From contig OU612068.1 in NCBI GenBank assembly GCA_914767715.1, positions 11,534,001 to 11,594,000 on the forward strand: a stretch of DNA of 60,000 bases. Reading direction: 5' to 3'. The position numbers and the translations under genes are program-made. Below are positions 11,725-23,759 of the stretch, one piece after another. The DNA comes from Membranipora membranacea (lineage: Eukaryota; Bryozoa; Gymnolaemata; Cheilostomatida; Membraniporidae). Within the stretch, counting starts at the first letter, position 1; every line of letters begins with the position of its first letter. A model generated the notes under the pieces. The model saw nothing but the letters and a program-made list of their open reading frames with translations, made no database searches and was not told the DNA's origin.

Positions 11725-12395
11725 CCCTTAAAAATGCGAGAGTCGCACCCTCGAATTATTCACTGTTAGGTTTAGAGCAGATGGTATGAAGAGGACTTGC
11801 TATTGCTAAAGTTGCCATTGCTGAGATTGCAGTAGCATTGAAATAACGCCATGAACAGGGTCAGTAATTCTTATCTTCTGATCAGTATATAACCTCTCAG
11901 CGAATATTTATATTAGATAAGATTATTTCATAAGTTATGCAAGTAACTGTTGCTTGTTTTGTACTGCAGTATGAAAATCTAGGCTTAATGTTATCTGGAT
12001 AGCATAACACTGTAGTAGTTTCTTTTTTCCATTCCTTCGATCTTAAAAATTTGCGGAGCTTTATACTCAAACAAGTGAACCCCACTACAATAAAAACAAT
12101 ATCAAGCTGAATCCTTGCACTGGCTTGAAAATCTGAAGGTGAGTTGTACCGTGTATGCTCTGCATTTTGAACTGATGCATCACATCTAGTTCTACCAATA
12201 ATAAAGATTGATTGTTGCAGTTTGCTATGAAAGGTCTAATATTTACAGTTTTGGCAGATCTTGACATGGCACATATCTCTTGTTGCTTCATGGTGTAAAA
12301 AAAGAGATCACAACATACCAATCTCAAATCGGAGTGTTTTGGTGTTGCGGAAAACCAATATCTGTGCTGCATTGATAATTTTCCAACTTTTAGAC
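11725..12395. other. 5' region of SDR copy B
   Basis: From about 11870 this is homologous to 8040..8573 and should hold the promoter. An in-frame upstream ATG at 12261 exists, but the corresponding region of copy A is not open, so the conserved start at 12396 is preferred. Confidence 0.55.
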
Positions 12396-14257
12396 ATGGC
12401 TGGCAGTAATCAGAAGGTGGTTATCATAACAGGTGCCAATTCTGGTATCGGATTGGAGACTGCCAAATCGCTGTGTGAACTCGGACATGATGTCATAATC
12501 AGTGTACGAGATGATGTCAAGGGAAGGGCAACTACTGATTTGATCAAGTCACAAGTAAAAGACGCAAAAATATGCTACATCACTATGGAGATGTCTGACC
12601 CAAAGTCAATTCGTGAATTTGTTGACAAATTTCGTGCAACTGGGAAAAAACTCAACATTCTTATTAACAATGCTGGACTTTTTATGAGGTTCCAAGGCAC
12701 TGATAGAACTGCAGCTCGTGGCGATCCATCCCTGGAAATCTCTATGATAGTGAACTGTATGGGACCATTCCTGCTCACCTATCTTCTCATTGACGACCTG
12801 AAAGCCACAGCAACAAAAGATGAGCCATCAAGAATAGTCAATATTAGTTCCGATCTAACTAATCGAGGAAAGTCATTTGGGGCAGGCGATTTCCTGATCG
12901 ATGATTTGATGTTGGCTAAGAAAGGCGCTTACGTCAACGGACTACATTCGTACAGAAACTCAAAGATAGCCTTGAATATGTGGTCTAATGAGCTAGCAGA
13001 GAAGCTGAAATCTAGTAACGTCACAGTCAATACTGTCTGCCCTGGGTTCATACCAAGCACTGGAATCAAGAGGGACATCCCTGTGAGCTGGAAGAGGTAA
13101 AATAGCTCTCATATTACATCCCATGCTGAATCAATAAGACAAAGTAGTCTTGTAGCTTGTCTTGATAAGCTTTGTTGGTGGGAGAGGGGAAACCCCTCAA
13201 CAACAAAGCTTGTCGAGACCAAGGGTCTCTCCTCTTCTTCCTACTGAATGCATGTTTGAAATTATGTTATTTACTCCAACCTCCCAGTAATAACCAGTAT
13301 TGTAATGTTACAGCTCAGTTATGTTCTACATATTGGATTCATTCCTCGGCCGTTGGATGATGCAAACCAAGCCCATCTCATCAGGCAGAGACTCACAACT
13401 GAAGTTAGCGTTAGATCCACAGCTGAATAGCTCGACTGGGTTGTTTTTTGTTAATGATGAGCCAAAAAAAGAGACACCAGAAGTTGAGGACGAGAAGAAC
13501 AAGGTTAAAATATGGGAGCTTTGTGTCAAATACTCTGGTTTAGCATAAAGCATAGAGGTCCAGAAGTCCCTGCATCTATCCTTACATCTCGATGTTTATC
13601 TATTTGGATTGGAATCCAAACAAGTAAATACAGAGGGGATAACACCTTATAGTCAGGCAGAAATAAATCAGTACTACTCCAAGTCTATGGTACTACTGTA
13701 TGCGTAATCAGATGGTCCTCTAGCTATGACGTTCTGACCTCTATCTAGCACCCTCCCTGCTAGCACATTATGGGTACATGCGATTCGTAGTTGTCTATAC
13801 TTACTTTCCCACCCTATATATATCTATAATTTGAGCAGTCATAACTCTTGATGTTAATCTAAATGCTTCATATTTTATTTCTTTGTACTATAAATTATAA
13901 TATATGTATGGTGGTGGGTATTATAATATTTACATGCTGCTTCTGATCAAGAAAATCAACAAATAAATGGATATTAATTAATAATTAGTCCAATTTAGTC
14001 CTGCATTAAAATGCAATGAAGACAAGCCTCAAATAATTCAATTCATATAAAAGAACAGTGATGAGTAGTAGTTCATTTGGTAAAGCCTGATTTTGAAAGT
14101 TACTTCGTCATAAAAAAAAGAGTATATACAGTTACATGCATGATGCTTGATTGATTCAAATGAGACATTCTTGAGATTATTGAGAGTCAGAGTCCCTTTA
14201 GGCAGCAAGTGGACAATATCGCTAGTGGAGAGTAGGGTGGAAGAGCAAAACGCTCAT
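11870..14257 (+). repeat. Tandem duplication, unit 2 (SDR copy B)
   Basis: Direct-orientation duplicate of 8040..10426. Unlike unit 1 it is not followed by the LINE but by unique sequence leading to the 3' end of KMT5A. The poly-C tracts of unit 1 are absent. Confidence 0.88.
12396..13548 (+). CDS. Short-chain dehydrogenase/reductase (retinol dehydrogenase-like), copy B
   Basis: Exons 12396..13096 (TGG AAG AG|GTAAAA) and 13314..13548 give 311 residues, co-linear with copy A without indels. All SDR motifs are kept (TGANSGIG, NNAG, catalytic Ser, SYRNSK). Differences from copy A are scattered conservative changes, for example MAGSNQ for MASNNQ and a few in 100-180, so both copies look functional. 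The intron has diverged more (204 bp in copy A, 217 bp here). AATAAA is at 13662. The gene is convergent with KMT5A. Confidence 0.93.
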
Positions 14258-14613
14258 AATGCTTCCTGAAGACTTTAACTTACCGGTGTTGGCTAACATA
14301 TTAATTCAACAAGACGAAAATGCACATTAGTTTCCACATAATACATAGCTAGCTCTCCAGCGTTACCGATTTCATGTCATGAGATGGGCAGTTATCACAA
14401 ACCTATTTTTATGATTATAGTGAGCACTCACTGTGGATAATTATTACTGAGACAAAATATAAAAAAATTATCAACTAAATATTCCTTGTGTCATACTAAT
14501 TACAACCAATATCAAATCAATTTCACTTTCAGTCCATATTTACAATAGTCCACAACACGCTCCCTACATTGTACTAATCTTACATATTGAGATCACAGTC
14601 TATCCTGAGTATT
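13549..14613. other. Convergent spacer between SDR copy B and KMT5A
   Basis: The first 700 bp is the duplicated SDR 3' flank. The remainder (14258-14613) is unique, AT-rich and probably contains the KMT5A 3' UTR. No coding sequence seen. Confidence 0.6.
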
Positions 14614-17600
14614 TCACTCCTTGAGCCAGGGATTACTCTCTAAAGCTTGTTTGCTTCTATCGCCGTAATCATAAAGTAGCTCTTCACCGACCTCGATATC
14701 ACGTGCAGCTATTAATATCAAGTAAGGAGTATCACCGAGGTCTATAGTTTTAGTGACACAGTTAGGTTTGAGCCGGCTGTGGTTGAGTAGTCTTCCTAGT
14801 TTCCCAGATTCAATAGTTGCGTCAACACTGAAATCAAGCAAATCAGAATCCTACACAATGACTTCAAGCAATACACCAATAGTACTGATAACCCAGGCTT
14901 ATTGTCAGCGAGAATATAACGATCTGTACTTAGTTAAAAACCAAAGGTAACATCAACCACACTTGTTTATTATACAGTACTTTTCATATACTAGTTTTGT
15001 CCTTAAAGAAGACAACTCCTATTTAGTTCAACATCAATTCTCCTCTGTTTCATGCTATGGTAAACAGCATAGTAGTCTACATTGATGTGAACCCGAGAAT
15101 AACACTGACACAGAATAGTTGTTCGAAAGTGATTTAAGTTTTGTTAATATAATTCCACGAGACCTACTTCATAGTCTATTTTGGTTTGTTTTGTAAGCTT
15201 GGACTCTTTTTAAACGGTGACATGAAAAATTTTTATGCGAGCCCTGTATGCTGTTTTGCTCAAGTGAATATCTTTGGAATTTCGACTTTCTTCTTTTTTC
15301 TGTACACTCACCAGTATGATTTTCCTTTATGAATGAAGAAGTACATATAACAACCAAACGATGTATCCTTCATGTAGATCTCCTCTCTAGATTTAGCCTC
15401 ACTTAACTCGACCAGATCTCCGGCGTATTCTACGATAAAGTCACCTTTACCAAAAAACTTCTCCGCCTGTATTCCTCTTCCTTTGCCCTCATAATCAACT
15501 ATCTGTAGAATTACAAGAACATGTCGTATATAGTATAAGTTTGTAGGCAAAGCTCACCAGCATTTCTATAAGTAGTAGATAGTAGAGACAATATCATGGT
15601 GACAGTTGTATACCATGTGGTTTTCTCAAGTTTGTCCAATCATTGCATATATTAGTGATTTTGAATCAGGTTGCTCGAGCAAGTTTAGCATTGCCATTAG
15701 ATTAGGGTCCGTGTAAGGGTCATTAGCTGTGTTAAAAACATAGATATGGTTAATTTCTTTTTATTTATATTGTAAAAATTGAGGTCTTCTCAAAAATTGC
15801 ATTTATAATCTATGGTCAAATAGGAGAAAGAATATGAGCCATGATAGTATTTTACCTGCAGACCATCTTCACACTGATCGAGTATTTTATTTCTCCATGT
15901 CTCCTCTTGTTCTCTCTATAAAAACAAAAAGGGAAAATACAACACTCAGTGACATGTATCAAGTTCAACAGGGCCTTACTTAGATAACGGTATCACTTCA
16001 ATTTAAACTTAGATAACGGTATCACTTGATCGAAATAGTTCACTTTAACATTTGTATATTTGGTACTTGCACTGAAGAGGTGCATTAAATGTGAGCAAAC
16101 ACCTGGTATGTCGTGTTTCCCTGGGAGTCAGATACAATGCACATAAACAGTAGCAGATAACGATGAACAGATGATCACCAGGATATCGGTGAAGTGGAGG
16201 ATAAAATTCAGCTGAAGTTTGAGGATGTGACAAGAGAATGGTGAAAGGAAAAAGGCCTTTTCATAATTAGAGAGCTGGATATGAATTCGATATCTGGCAC
16301 TTAGCACCAAAACAAAAGGCAGCATTGACATTCGTATTTCAGTGTTTGTTTGCATGCGAGATTTGCCACAATAGATGTTATTCGCAGGATATCACATTAT
16401 AAAACGTGAGTTAAACAGAACAAATATCTTAACATCGGAACACCATATATTCCATAAATAAGTTCAATATTTAAACAACTCACTCCTATATACTTACTCC
16501 AGTTTATCTTGGGACTATATAAATTTACGAGTCTATAACAGTTGAAAAGCGAATTTAATTTATATAAATTCGGGACAGCAGCTTAAATTGGCAGCAACAC
16601 GAATTGCCACTTGGTGCTATAAGGTTTTATTCAAACAAATTAGCGGATCTCGTTCTACTTTTGCAATGCTCATGTTACCATTGCAATTAGTTACCGTAAC
16701 TCAGCCTCGGGCTGCTCGAATGAGCACGATCAGTGTGCTGCCGAAAATACAAGCTTCGGCAGCGCTAGCAGATATGGACGGAAAATCAGAGCTCAAGTAT
16801 CGGGATGTAATAAAAATCACGTCCGACCAGCCAGCTCAGAGAGCTAAGAAGGATATACTATCTGTGTGCGAATGGATAAAGAAGATTAGTCCGCTCTTTG
16901 CTGGTAAGTCTAATTTTTTGTTTTTATTTTGACAGACTAAACATTTTTTTGAATGTACTATAAAGTAGAGGATCAGTCTTAGAACAAGCTGAGATTAAAT
17001 TGGGACACAAAAAGTAAAATTAAAACTATGAGAATTTGAAAGTCAGTCATTGACTGAAGTTGCTCTAAAATCATGAATACTTGTGGCATCTCAGTCACCA
17101 TTCTTCACTAAAAAACCCTTTCATTTCTCAGATATGGATAAGGATATAGCTTACAATGTGATGAAGAATTGTAAATGTCAGATCACTCTCAAGGATAACG
17201 TGGTGGTGCAGCAGGGAGACAAAGGAGACGCATTCTATATCATACTACATGGACAAGTCTCTGTCTTCATCAAGGAAGGTCAATACTTTTAGAGCCTGCT
17301 CCAGTCTCAACAACAAGATAAATTAACAACTCCACCAAAACCCACTATCAGTTGAAAACAGTTTTTTTTTCATGATAAATTTGTCCACTATTTCAAGCAA
17401 CGAAATCAAAGGCAGTTTCACACGAATTGAGCTCATTCAACAAAAGAGGTGATTGCTTGAAACAAATCTACTTTTTTGATTAAAAAATAATATTCCATCT
17501 TAATTGTACAGCCTCTCCTCTTCACTTATTGATTACAGTACTAGAACATCTGAAAGTAATATCTGTATGTTGATTATAATAGCGGGCCAGACAAGGCAGC

Positions 17601-20600
17601 CTATTTAGGAGGGATGGCTACTTCCTGAATTTAGTGATGACAAGTGGATCAAACTTTTTGATCATTTATTGCAGAAGAAAAGAAGAGTTTACTCAGCGAG
17701 TTACTCGAATCTGATGAAGAACCAGAAAAGCCACCAGAAACACCAGAGAATTTATCTGAGGCATCGGATGCAGATGATGAGGAGAAAGTTAAGATCAATG
17801 TCCCGACAGTCAGATCTAAGTTTAGACGAACGCTCACTAAACTGAAGGTACCCGCATGAAATCAAATAATATCAAACGACTCCAGCATAAGCCACTGACA
17901 TTTGTTCATGGATGACAACTTTAGAGTCTGTGATGAAGATGAACAACAGAAGTGTGCACTGGTGTATATGGCAACAGGATGAGAGACAGAGGGTTGATTA
18001 GACTATGCGATTTATATCACGTTAAATTTATCCACCTCCAACGCAAACCTTTAAAATATTACATAAATATTTCAGGTTACGCAGCTGGTCAAACCGAAGT
18101 TCAAAAAGAAAGTGGAAGAAAAACCTGACCCGAGGAAGACCCTGGGAGTAAAAGTAGCGACTATAGGAGACGGTAAATCATTCGGAGAATTAGCTCTACA
18201 AAATAGTGACAATAAGAGAGCAGCCTCGTGTGTCACTGATACAGATGTGAGTATTGCCAGAAAACCTACTAATTATATATCTGTTCACTCTGCTTGTGAG
18301 GAGTAGCATTGTGTTGTCTTATTACAATAGAAGGAATGGATAAGCAGGTTTGCATGGTGTGTAACAGTAGTTTCTTCACAGCCCAATTTCATATATTGCA
18401 GGTTGTTTTTCTGGTGGTTGACCGGCAGTTGTACAACAAGAGTATCAAGTCATTTCAGGCGAAGCAGTTAGCTTTGGTCAGAGGTTTTGTTACACAGCAT
18501 CCATTCTTTGAGCACTGGCCGCCAAAGTTACAATCTCAAGTTCAGAACAGTGTGACTCAGGTACATATGATTTCTTATCTTATAGAAAATGATACACATG
18601 TACAATAAGTAGTTCTAATCTATACTCTTATAACGCCTAGTTCCTATATTGACACAGAGTTCAGATATCAAACTAGACTGAATACAGCAGTTTATAAAGA
18701 TGCTAAATGCAAACCAATTTTATTACAAGATATTTTGCTGGTTTCAAAGTTATCTCCCCTACAAAACAGGATGAGCAGGCGCGCCTTTTACCAGTGTAAC
18801 GCATCAAAGCTTTTATACATGATCATTTTCAGGTTAAGTTACAAGGTGGTGATTGGGTAATAAAACAAGGGCAAACCTACAACGGTATCTACTTCCTAAT
18901 AACAGGAGAGGTGAGGGTCATCTTAAACGGACAACTCCATGTTAAACAGTACGAGAATAGTAAACCTATCGATGAATATGAGAAGATGATCGCTGGTAAT
19001 ATGACTACTGTCAGCCTCCTGGGACATCAGGAAGTGATGCGTTCTCTGTCACAAGCACATGTCCATGTAAGTCACTTTCTAACTCCGTTCCAGTGCGGCA
19101 TTAAATATGAGGAAAAAGCCTATCAATGATTAAATGTACACATATGGAATATTAGCTGTCCAATTCATCAAACCAACACACCAGTCTCTCATGATAGTAC
19201 TAACTGTATTATTGAAATATAAAGATACCACATTTCGAATTTGTGATCATTGAGCAATGCTAGAGATAGAAGGGCGAGTTTAGTTAATGTGAAAATTAAA
19301 CAGCATCATAATGAGCAAATTTGAAAAAATCAGACTCCACTAGATAAATCAGTATTCTTAACACAGGTTAGGAGAAGAGAGGGATACTCTGCAGCAGAGA
19401 GTTATCATCAGAGCTTACATAAGAATGTCTGCCTCAGTGGTCCTTCTGTTATGTTTGGTGATCTCGAACATGTAAGTATATTACGCATGGGAAAGATTCT
19501 GATAATCAGGTGATTACAAATATTGACAGCTAGCTCATACAAAATGTTATAATTAACAAGCGAACTGAGGATCACCATGCAGCAATTTATTTGACGAGTT
19601 GACCACTCCTTCTCTATGTTGTATAATTTCCACCAGGTACTCGGGCTTCCAACTTATATACAAACCATTAGGACAGAAGGACTTGCAAGGCTTTTCCACA
19701 TCAGTAAGGACAACTTGGCTAGGCTTCTCAAGCTAGCTAACAACATGGGGCACCTTGTGAGCACTCCAACAGTGACAGCCATGGCTAGGATAGCTTATGA
19801 GACATGGAGTAACAGGTTACATCGACTGTGTATGGATGACCTGGCTTGTCTGGATAGACTTATATCTAACTTGATGAACCATCCTAGCTTGAGGTATGAA
19901 TGAATGAATACCGCCATACTCTTTTTTTTTTAATAATCAGTGCTTTGGGTCATTTTTTATCCAACGATGCAAACATTAATTTTTATCAACAACAACACAT
20001 CGGGATGCAGAATTAACACTAAAGTTAACAAAAACCACATTTGGCCTTTTTTTTTTATTGAACTGCAACTGTTTATTTGTTGAAGGTTGAAGAGCCCCAC
20101 ACAGACAATAGCCACCAGAGAAGAGAAGTTATTTCGGTATCTTATAAAAGCGTACCTGGCCGGACAGGGACCACTCATCACACCACATGTGGAGGGAGCG
20201 CCTTACTATAGGTGAGTTAAAAAAATAGAAACGGTCAGCACTAACAGGGAGGTCAGTGTTACTAAGACCAGGCTTCCACTCAAACACCACGCTTTCAAAT
20301 CATCCTTGACAGTTTGTACCTAATACCATACTGTAATATTATTTCCAGATTGGTAATGCAAGAGAAAGCAGAGATAAGAAGAAAACAGAAGAAAGTAAGA
20401 GGTGTTGTCCGACCACCGCGATCATTACGCCCTCTGATGAATGAGAGAAGACCACGGAGCATAGCATTATTGAAAGACGCTATCAAGAAACATCAGACAT
20501 CTGATGTCGATATAATCATTCCCCCTCGTCGCACCTTTGAGCTGGATCCGCTCCCTCCGGTTAAACAAGAAACCCCTACTAATAAACCTCAAACTATAGA

Positions 20601-23171
20601 TTCCAACAAAGAGGAGACAACTTCTTACAACAGAGAGAACACATCTCTTGAATTGGTTTCTGACCAGGCCGGTGGAACAAGTGAGGGAACTCATGCACTA
20701 GAGGCTATCAGAGAGGTGACTGAAATAGAAAGACCATTGAATGAAGTAAAGGACCAAACAGTGACTGAGACACAGGGTACATCTCATCTAGTCAGGGCCC
20801 AATCAGAAACGCAAATATCAACAGATAATCAAGCCACTGACAATACTGAATTATTAATGGAACCAATTCTCATCACAGAGCTGGGAGCGCCACCAAAATG
20901 TAAGGGCAAAGAAGTTGATCCACTTGTTCAGGGAAAAACACTGAAATTTTACAGTCAGTACCTAAGAGGGCGCCTGGAAAAAGAGTACGCCAAAGCAAGC
21001 ATAGATCCTGAGATCATCCAGTGCAATGAAGAGGCTGCACTCATAGAACAAAAACTCCTGCACTTCATCGATCCAGATAATAATTCTCCTGAAGAGAGAA
21101 CATCAGTTACAAAACTGAACAGACTAGACCTTGATAGAAAGCAGTCTCTGTTACCAGGCGGTAAATGTTACGTTCAGAAGAGCCCGTGTAAACTTCTACG
21201 TAGATCTGTGCTGACAGAAAACAAGGACCATATCCATATAAGACATCATATGGTCTGAGCAAGGAGTTCTGTAACTCCCTGGTCTGAGACTACCAACAGG
21301 AGTGGAACTCAGAGCTTAAATTTTAAACCTCAGAATTTTGTAAATAAAATTATCAAGTAAATGTGCAATTTTACACAAAATTTCAAGTTAATTGCTCAGA
21401 ATTTATAATCACTTCCAGCGCAGGTTGTAGTAATAGTACTTTGATAAGCAGCTCATGCCACCACAGCAACAGCTGGAAACTTGTCACAATAAAAGTAAAA
21501 ATTCATAGCGATATTAATCGTCTTAGAATTTTTCTAAGCTGAAAGTCTAATGACATATTATTATCTCCAAAATCATATAAGAAGATTATGATTTTGAGCT
21601 TTTAATTGAGGGATTAAATGCAGATTAATAATAGTGGATAGGGAAACAATGATAGCATGGAATAGTTCATAGAGGCAAATGTGGTAAAGTGTATTAGATG
21701 ATTAGGACAGCTTGGTAAATTGATATAGTCTACATAGTGAGCGGCCAGTGTGAGGAAACGAAAAATATGGCTAAGATGAGGAACTGAAGACATAATGAAA
21801 CAGAGTGAAGTGAGAAGTGAGTTACTATAGCTTATCATGGATTCACCAACCTGCAATTCCTTTGCTGTCTTCCTTGAGCTTTTTCTAACTGGGAAAAATT
21901 CCGTGATCTTTTGGTTTTGTTTCGGTTCTTCTTTTTTACTGTAATACAAGAGCTTTGTGTTACTGTTACTACAAGAGCTACTGCTTGTAGAATGAATTGT
22001 TGATCTATATTAGATTGAACAATCATTTTAGCTATGGATTAGTTTAAGGAAACTGCAAAAGTTGAATATTGCAAAACATATTAGGCAATCCTAAACAAGT
22101 TCAAAATCTCACTTTCTCAAAAATTGCTTCATCGAATGGGACCTAATCTACCAGTGGACAATTGCTAAGAAGGGCTTAAACAAAAACAAAGGGGACAAAT
22201 TGGTCTGTCCATTGAGAAATTAAAGACTTATGTACTTGCACACAAAGCCCACTATCAGCTACTAACATAGAAGTCATCACAACAGCTGGCTCCACAAGTA
22301 CACTTTTACAAGCCTGACCTAAGACTAGTAACTGCTTGGCAATGCAGAGTACTATGTTATTTTTTTTACAGATTTTTAGTTTTTACTCAACAAGCTTTTA
22401 GCTCTCTCATTTCTTTCTATGTTTCTTGAAGAACTAACTGATCAGTAATGGATTTTTTCTCATGTTCATATCCTTGATCAATGCAATAAGGTCGCTATAT
22501 ATACTTACACTTTTTGTCTTCTGACTTTTCTTGACTTAGATTTAGCTGACTCATTAAGAGCAGGGGGTGTTATATTCTCTACAGCGCTACCGTTACTGCT
22601 AGTGTTTGAGTGAGATGTGGTGGGCTCCGAACATAGCAGTTCTGACTTCTGATTGCATTCTTTGATCGGTAGGTAGTTTGTTACTGGCTCGTGTTTGATG
22701 TCTGGATATAACTTTATTGGAGAGTCTTCTGGTGTAGGTAAAGGATGGGAAGTGATGATATCGCCATTTGTCACAACTAAATAGAGTACATGTAAATCAA
22801 CTCCCACCAAGACATCATTTAGTCAACAAGAAAAGATGTACAGCGACCTTAATGCATGAGTGAGATTTTTCTACAGTTTTAAGCATAAATGTCTCAAATA
22901 AAAGGTCCAGAGAATGGCAGAGGCAACATTGACAATGCAGACAGTTCAATATATTTAATTTGAGTATGCCTAGAATAGTATGTATGAACTTACCCGTCAT
23001 ATTTTGTTCACATGTGTGCCCTGTTTGCAAGCTGATTTCAGAAGAATCATTATTGTTGATAGGCGGACTTGGAGGAAAGTAGTTGTCTAGCGTTCCATTT
23101 TGTTTGTGTTCACCGTTGCTAACAGACAGTGGCTTTCGACCAGAGCATTTTCTTCTTGCTTTAGGGGGCAT
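14614..23171 (-). CDS. KMT5A: Histone H4-Lys20 monomethyltransferase (SET8/PR-Set7)
   Basis: Six minus-strand exons keep phase: 22994..23171, 22509..22776, 21851..21938, 15856..15915, 15312..15502 and 14614..14827 (999 bp, 332 residues; human 352). The exon 3 acceptor could instead be about 30 bp upstream, also in frame. The N-terminal half is disordered and Ser/Pro-rich. Exon 3 holds a PIP-degron-like QKITEFFPVRKSSRK, the site through which PCNA and CRL4-Cdt2 destroy SET8 in S phase. The SET domain fills exons 5-6: KGRGIQAEKFF, IVEYAGDL (Tyr equivalent to human 245), GCYMYFF (Tyr271), LLNHS, EELLYDYGD (Tyr334, Tyr336), ending NPWLKE. All catalytic tyrosines and the NH pair are present, so activity is expected. 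Intron 3 (15916..21850) encloses another gene on the opposite strand. Divergent from SBNO. Confidence 0.95.
15978..16027. repeat. 21-bp direct repeat
   Basis: ACTTAGATAACGGTATCACTT occurs at 15978-15998 and again at 16007-16027. It lies in KMT5A intron 3, about 600 bp before the nested gene's start. Confidence 0.85.
16666..21258 (+). CDS. Protein with two cyclic-nucleotide-binding-like domains, nested in KMT5A intron 3
   Basis: Ten exons: 16666..16903, 17132..17278, 17675..17847, 18076..18246, 18402..18560, 18833..19066, 19367..19471, 19637..19893, 20086..20211, 20349..21258 (2520 bp, 839 residues). ATG 16666 is the first in a frame open from 16588; ATG 16717 (MSTISVLPK) is an alternative. 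Domain 1 (about residues 78-260) has VVVQQGDKGDAFYIILHGQV and a phosphate-binding cassette with the key Glu and Arg (FGELALQNSDNKRAAS). It is interrupted by an acidic/basic insert of about 85 residues (exons 3-4). Domain 2 (about 290-480) keeps VIKQGQTYNGIYFLITGEV, but its cassette-like segment (FGDLEHVLGL) lacks the Arg. The C-terminal 300 residues are low complexity. Resembles the CNBD1/CNBD2 class; cNMP binding is unproven. AATAAA at 21343. Confidence 0.85.
21259..21850. other. 3' UTR of nested gene and remaining KMT5A intron 3
   Basis: About 590 bp of AT-rich sequence between the nested gene's stop and KMT5A exon 3 (read on the other strand). No further exon is seen. Confidence 0.6.
21343..21348 (+). 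terminator. Polyadenylation signal of the nested gene
   Basis: AATAAA 85 bases after the stop codon of the nested cyclic-nucleotide-binding-like gene. Poly(A) addition here would end the transcript before the KMT5A exon at 21851. Confidence 0.55.
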
Positions 23172-23759
23172 GTTGTGCTAGAACAAAGAAAAAATCAGTT
23201 ATACCTATGAGCTGTTAGGAAAACCTAGGTTAATCGAAAGAATGGAACATAAATTGTCGAACAGCGCAACATCCTCCTCCATTTATCCAAACTGCACTTA
23301 GCTTAATTATTATCATTTCTTGCGGGAGTCAAGACAGACATTATCCAACCGTATCATGTCTGAATTTTGGGAGGACTAAAAGTCGATAATACAGATAAAC
23401 CCAATCAAACACCATTTGCCACCACCTTTTAATTCACCCCAGCAAAAACAGACAGACAAACAGACACAAACATGTTAATATGTGGGTGTGGTTTACTATG
23501 GACTTTGGAAGATTGTAGTACTCATTCATGCCTGTCACGCCGGATGCTTTTGATATACATACATGTTAATACATTAATCTAAGAACATTTTGAGTTTATT
23601 GCTGATCAATTGATGTATGCTAAGACAGACATAAGACATCAAGGCGTGGAACTAATACATGTATGGGATGGACAACTGAATCAAGGAGTAAAAGACTCCT
23701 TGAATGAATCTTGTGGGGAAGACGCTGACTTGAATTATTTATTGCAAATACCAACTACT

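Noticed and set aside
12261-12395. Upstream in-frame ATG extending SDR copy B by 45 residues
   Set aside because: The homologous region of copy A is not open and lacks the ATG. SDR proteins begin close to the TGANSGIG motif.
17083-17131. Earlier acceptor for exon 2 of the nested gene (CATCTCAG at about 17095)
   Set aside because: It would put exon 2 out of phase with exon 1. The acceptor TTTCTCAG before 17132 restores the frame and the domain sequence FADMDKDIAYNVM.
22815-22993. Continuation of the KMT5A exon 1 frame past the donor (residues after NMTG)
   Set aside because: A good donor (ACGG|GTAAGT) ends the exon at 22994, and the following frame is low-complexity intron sequence.
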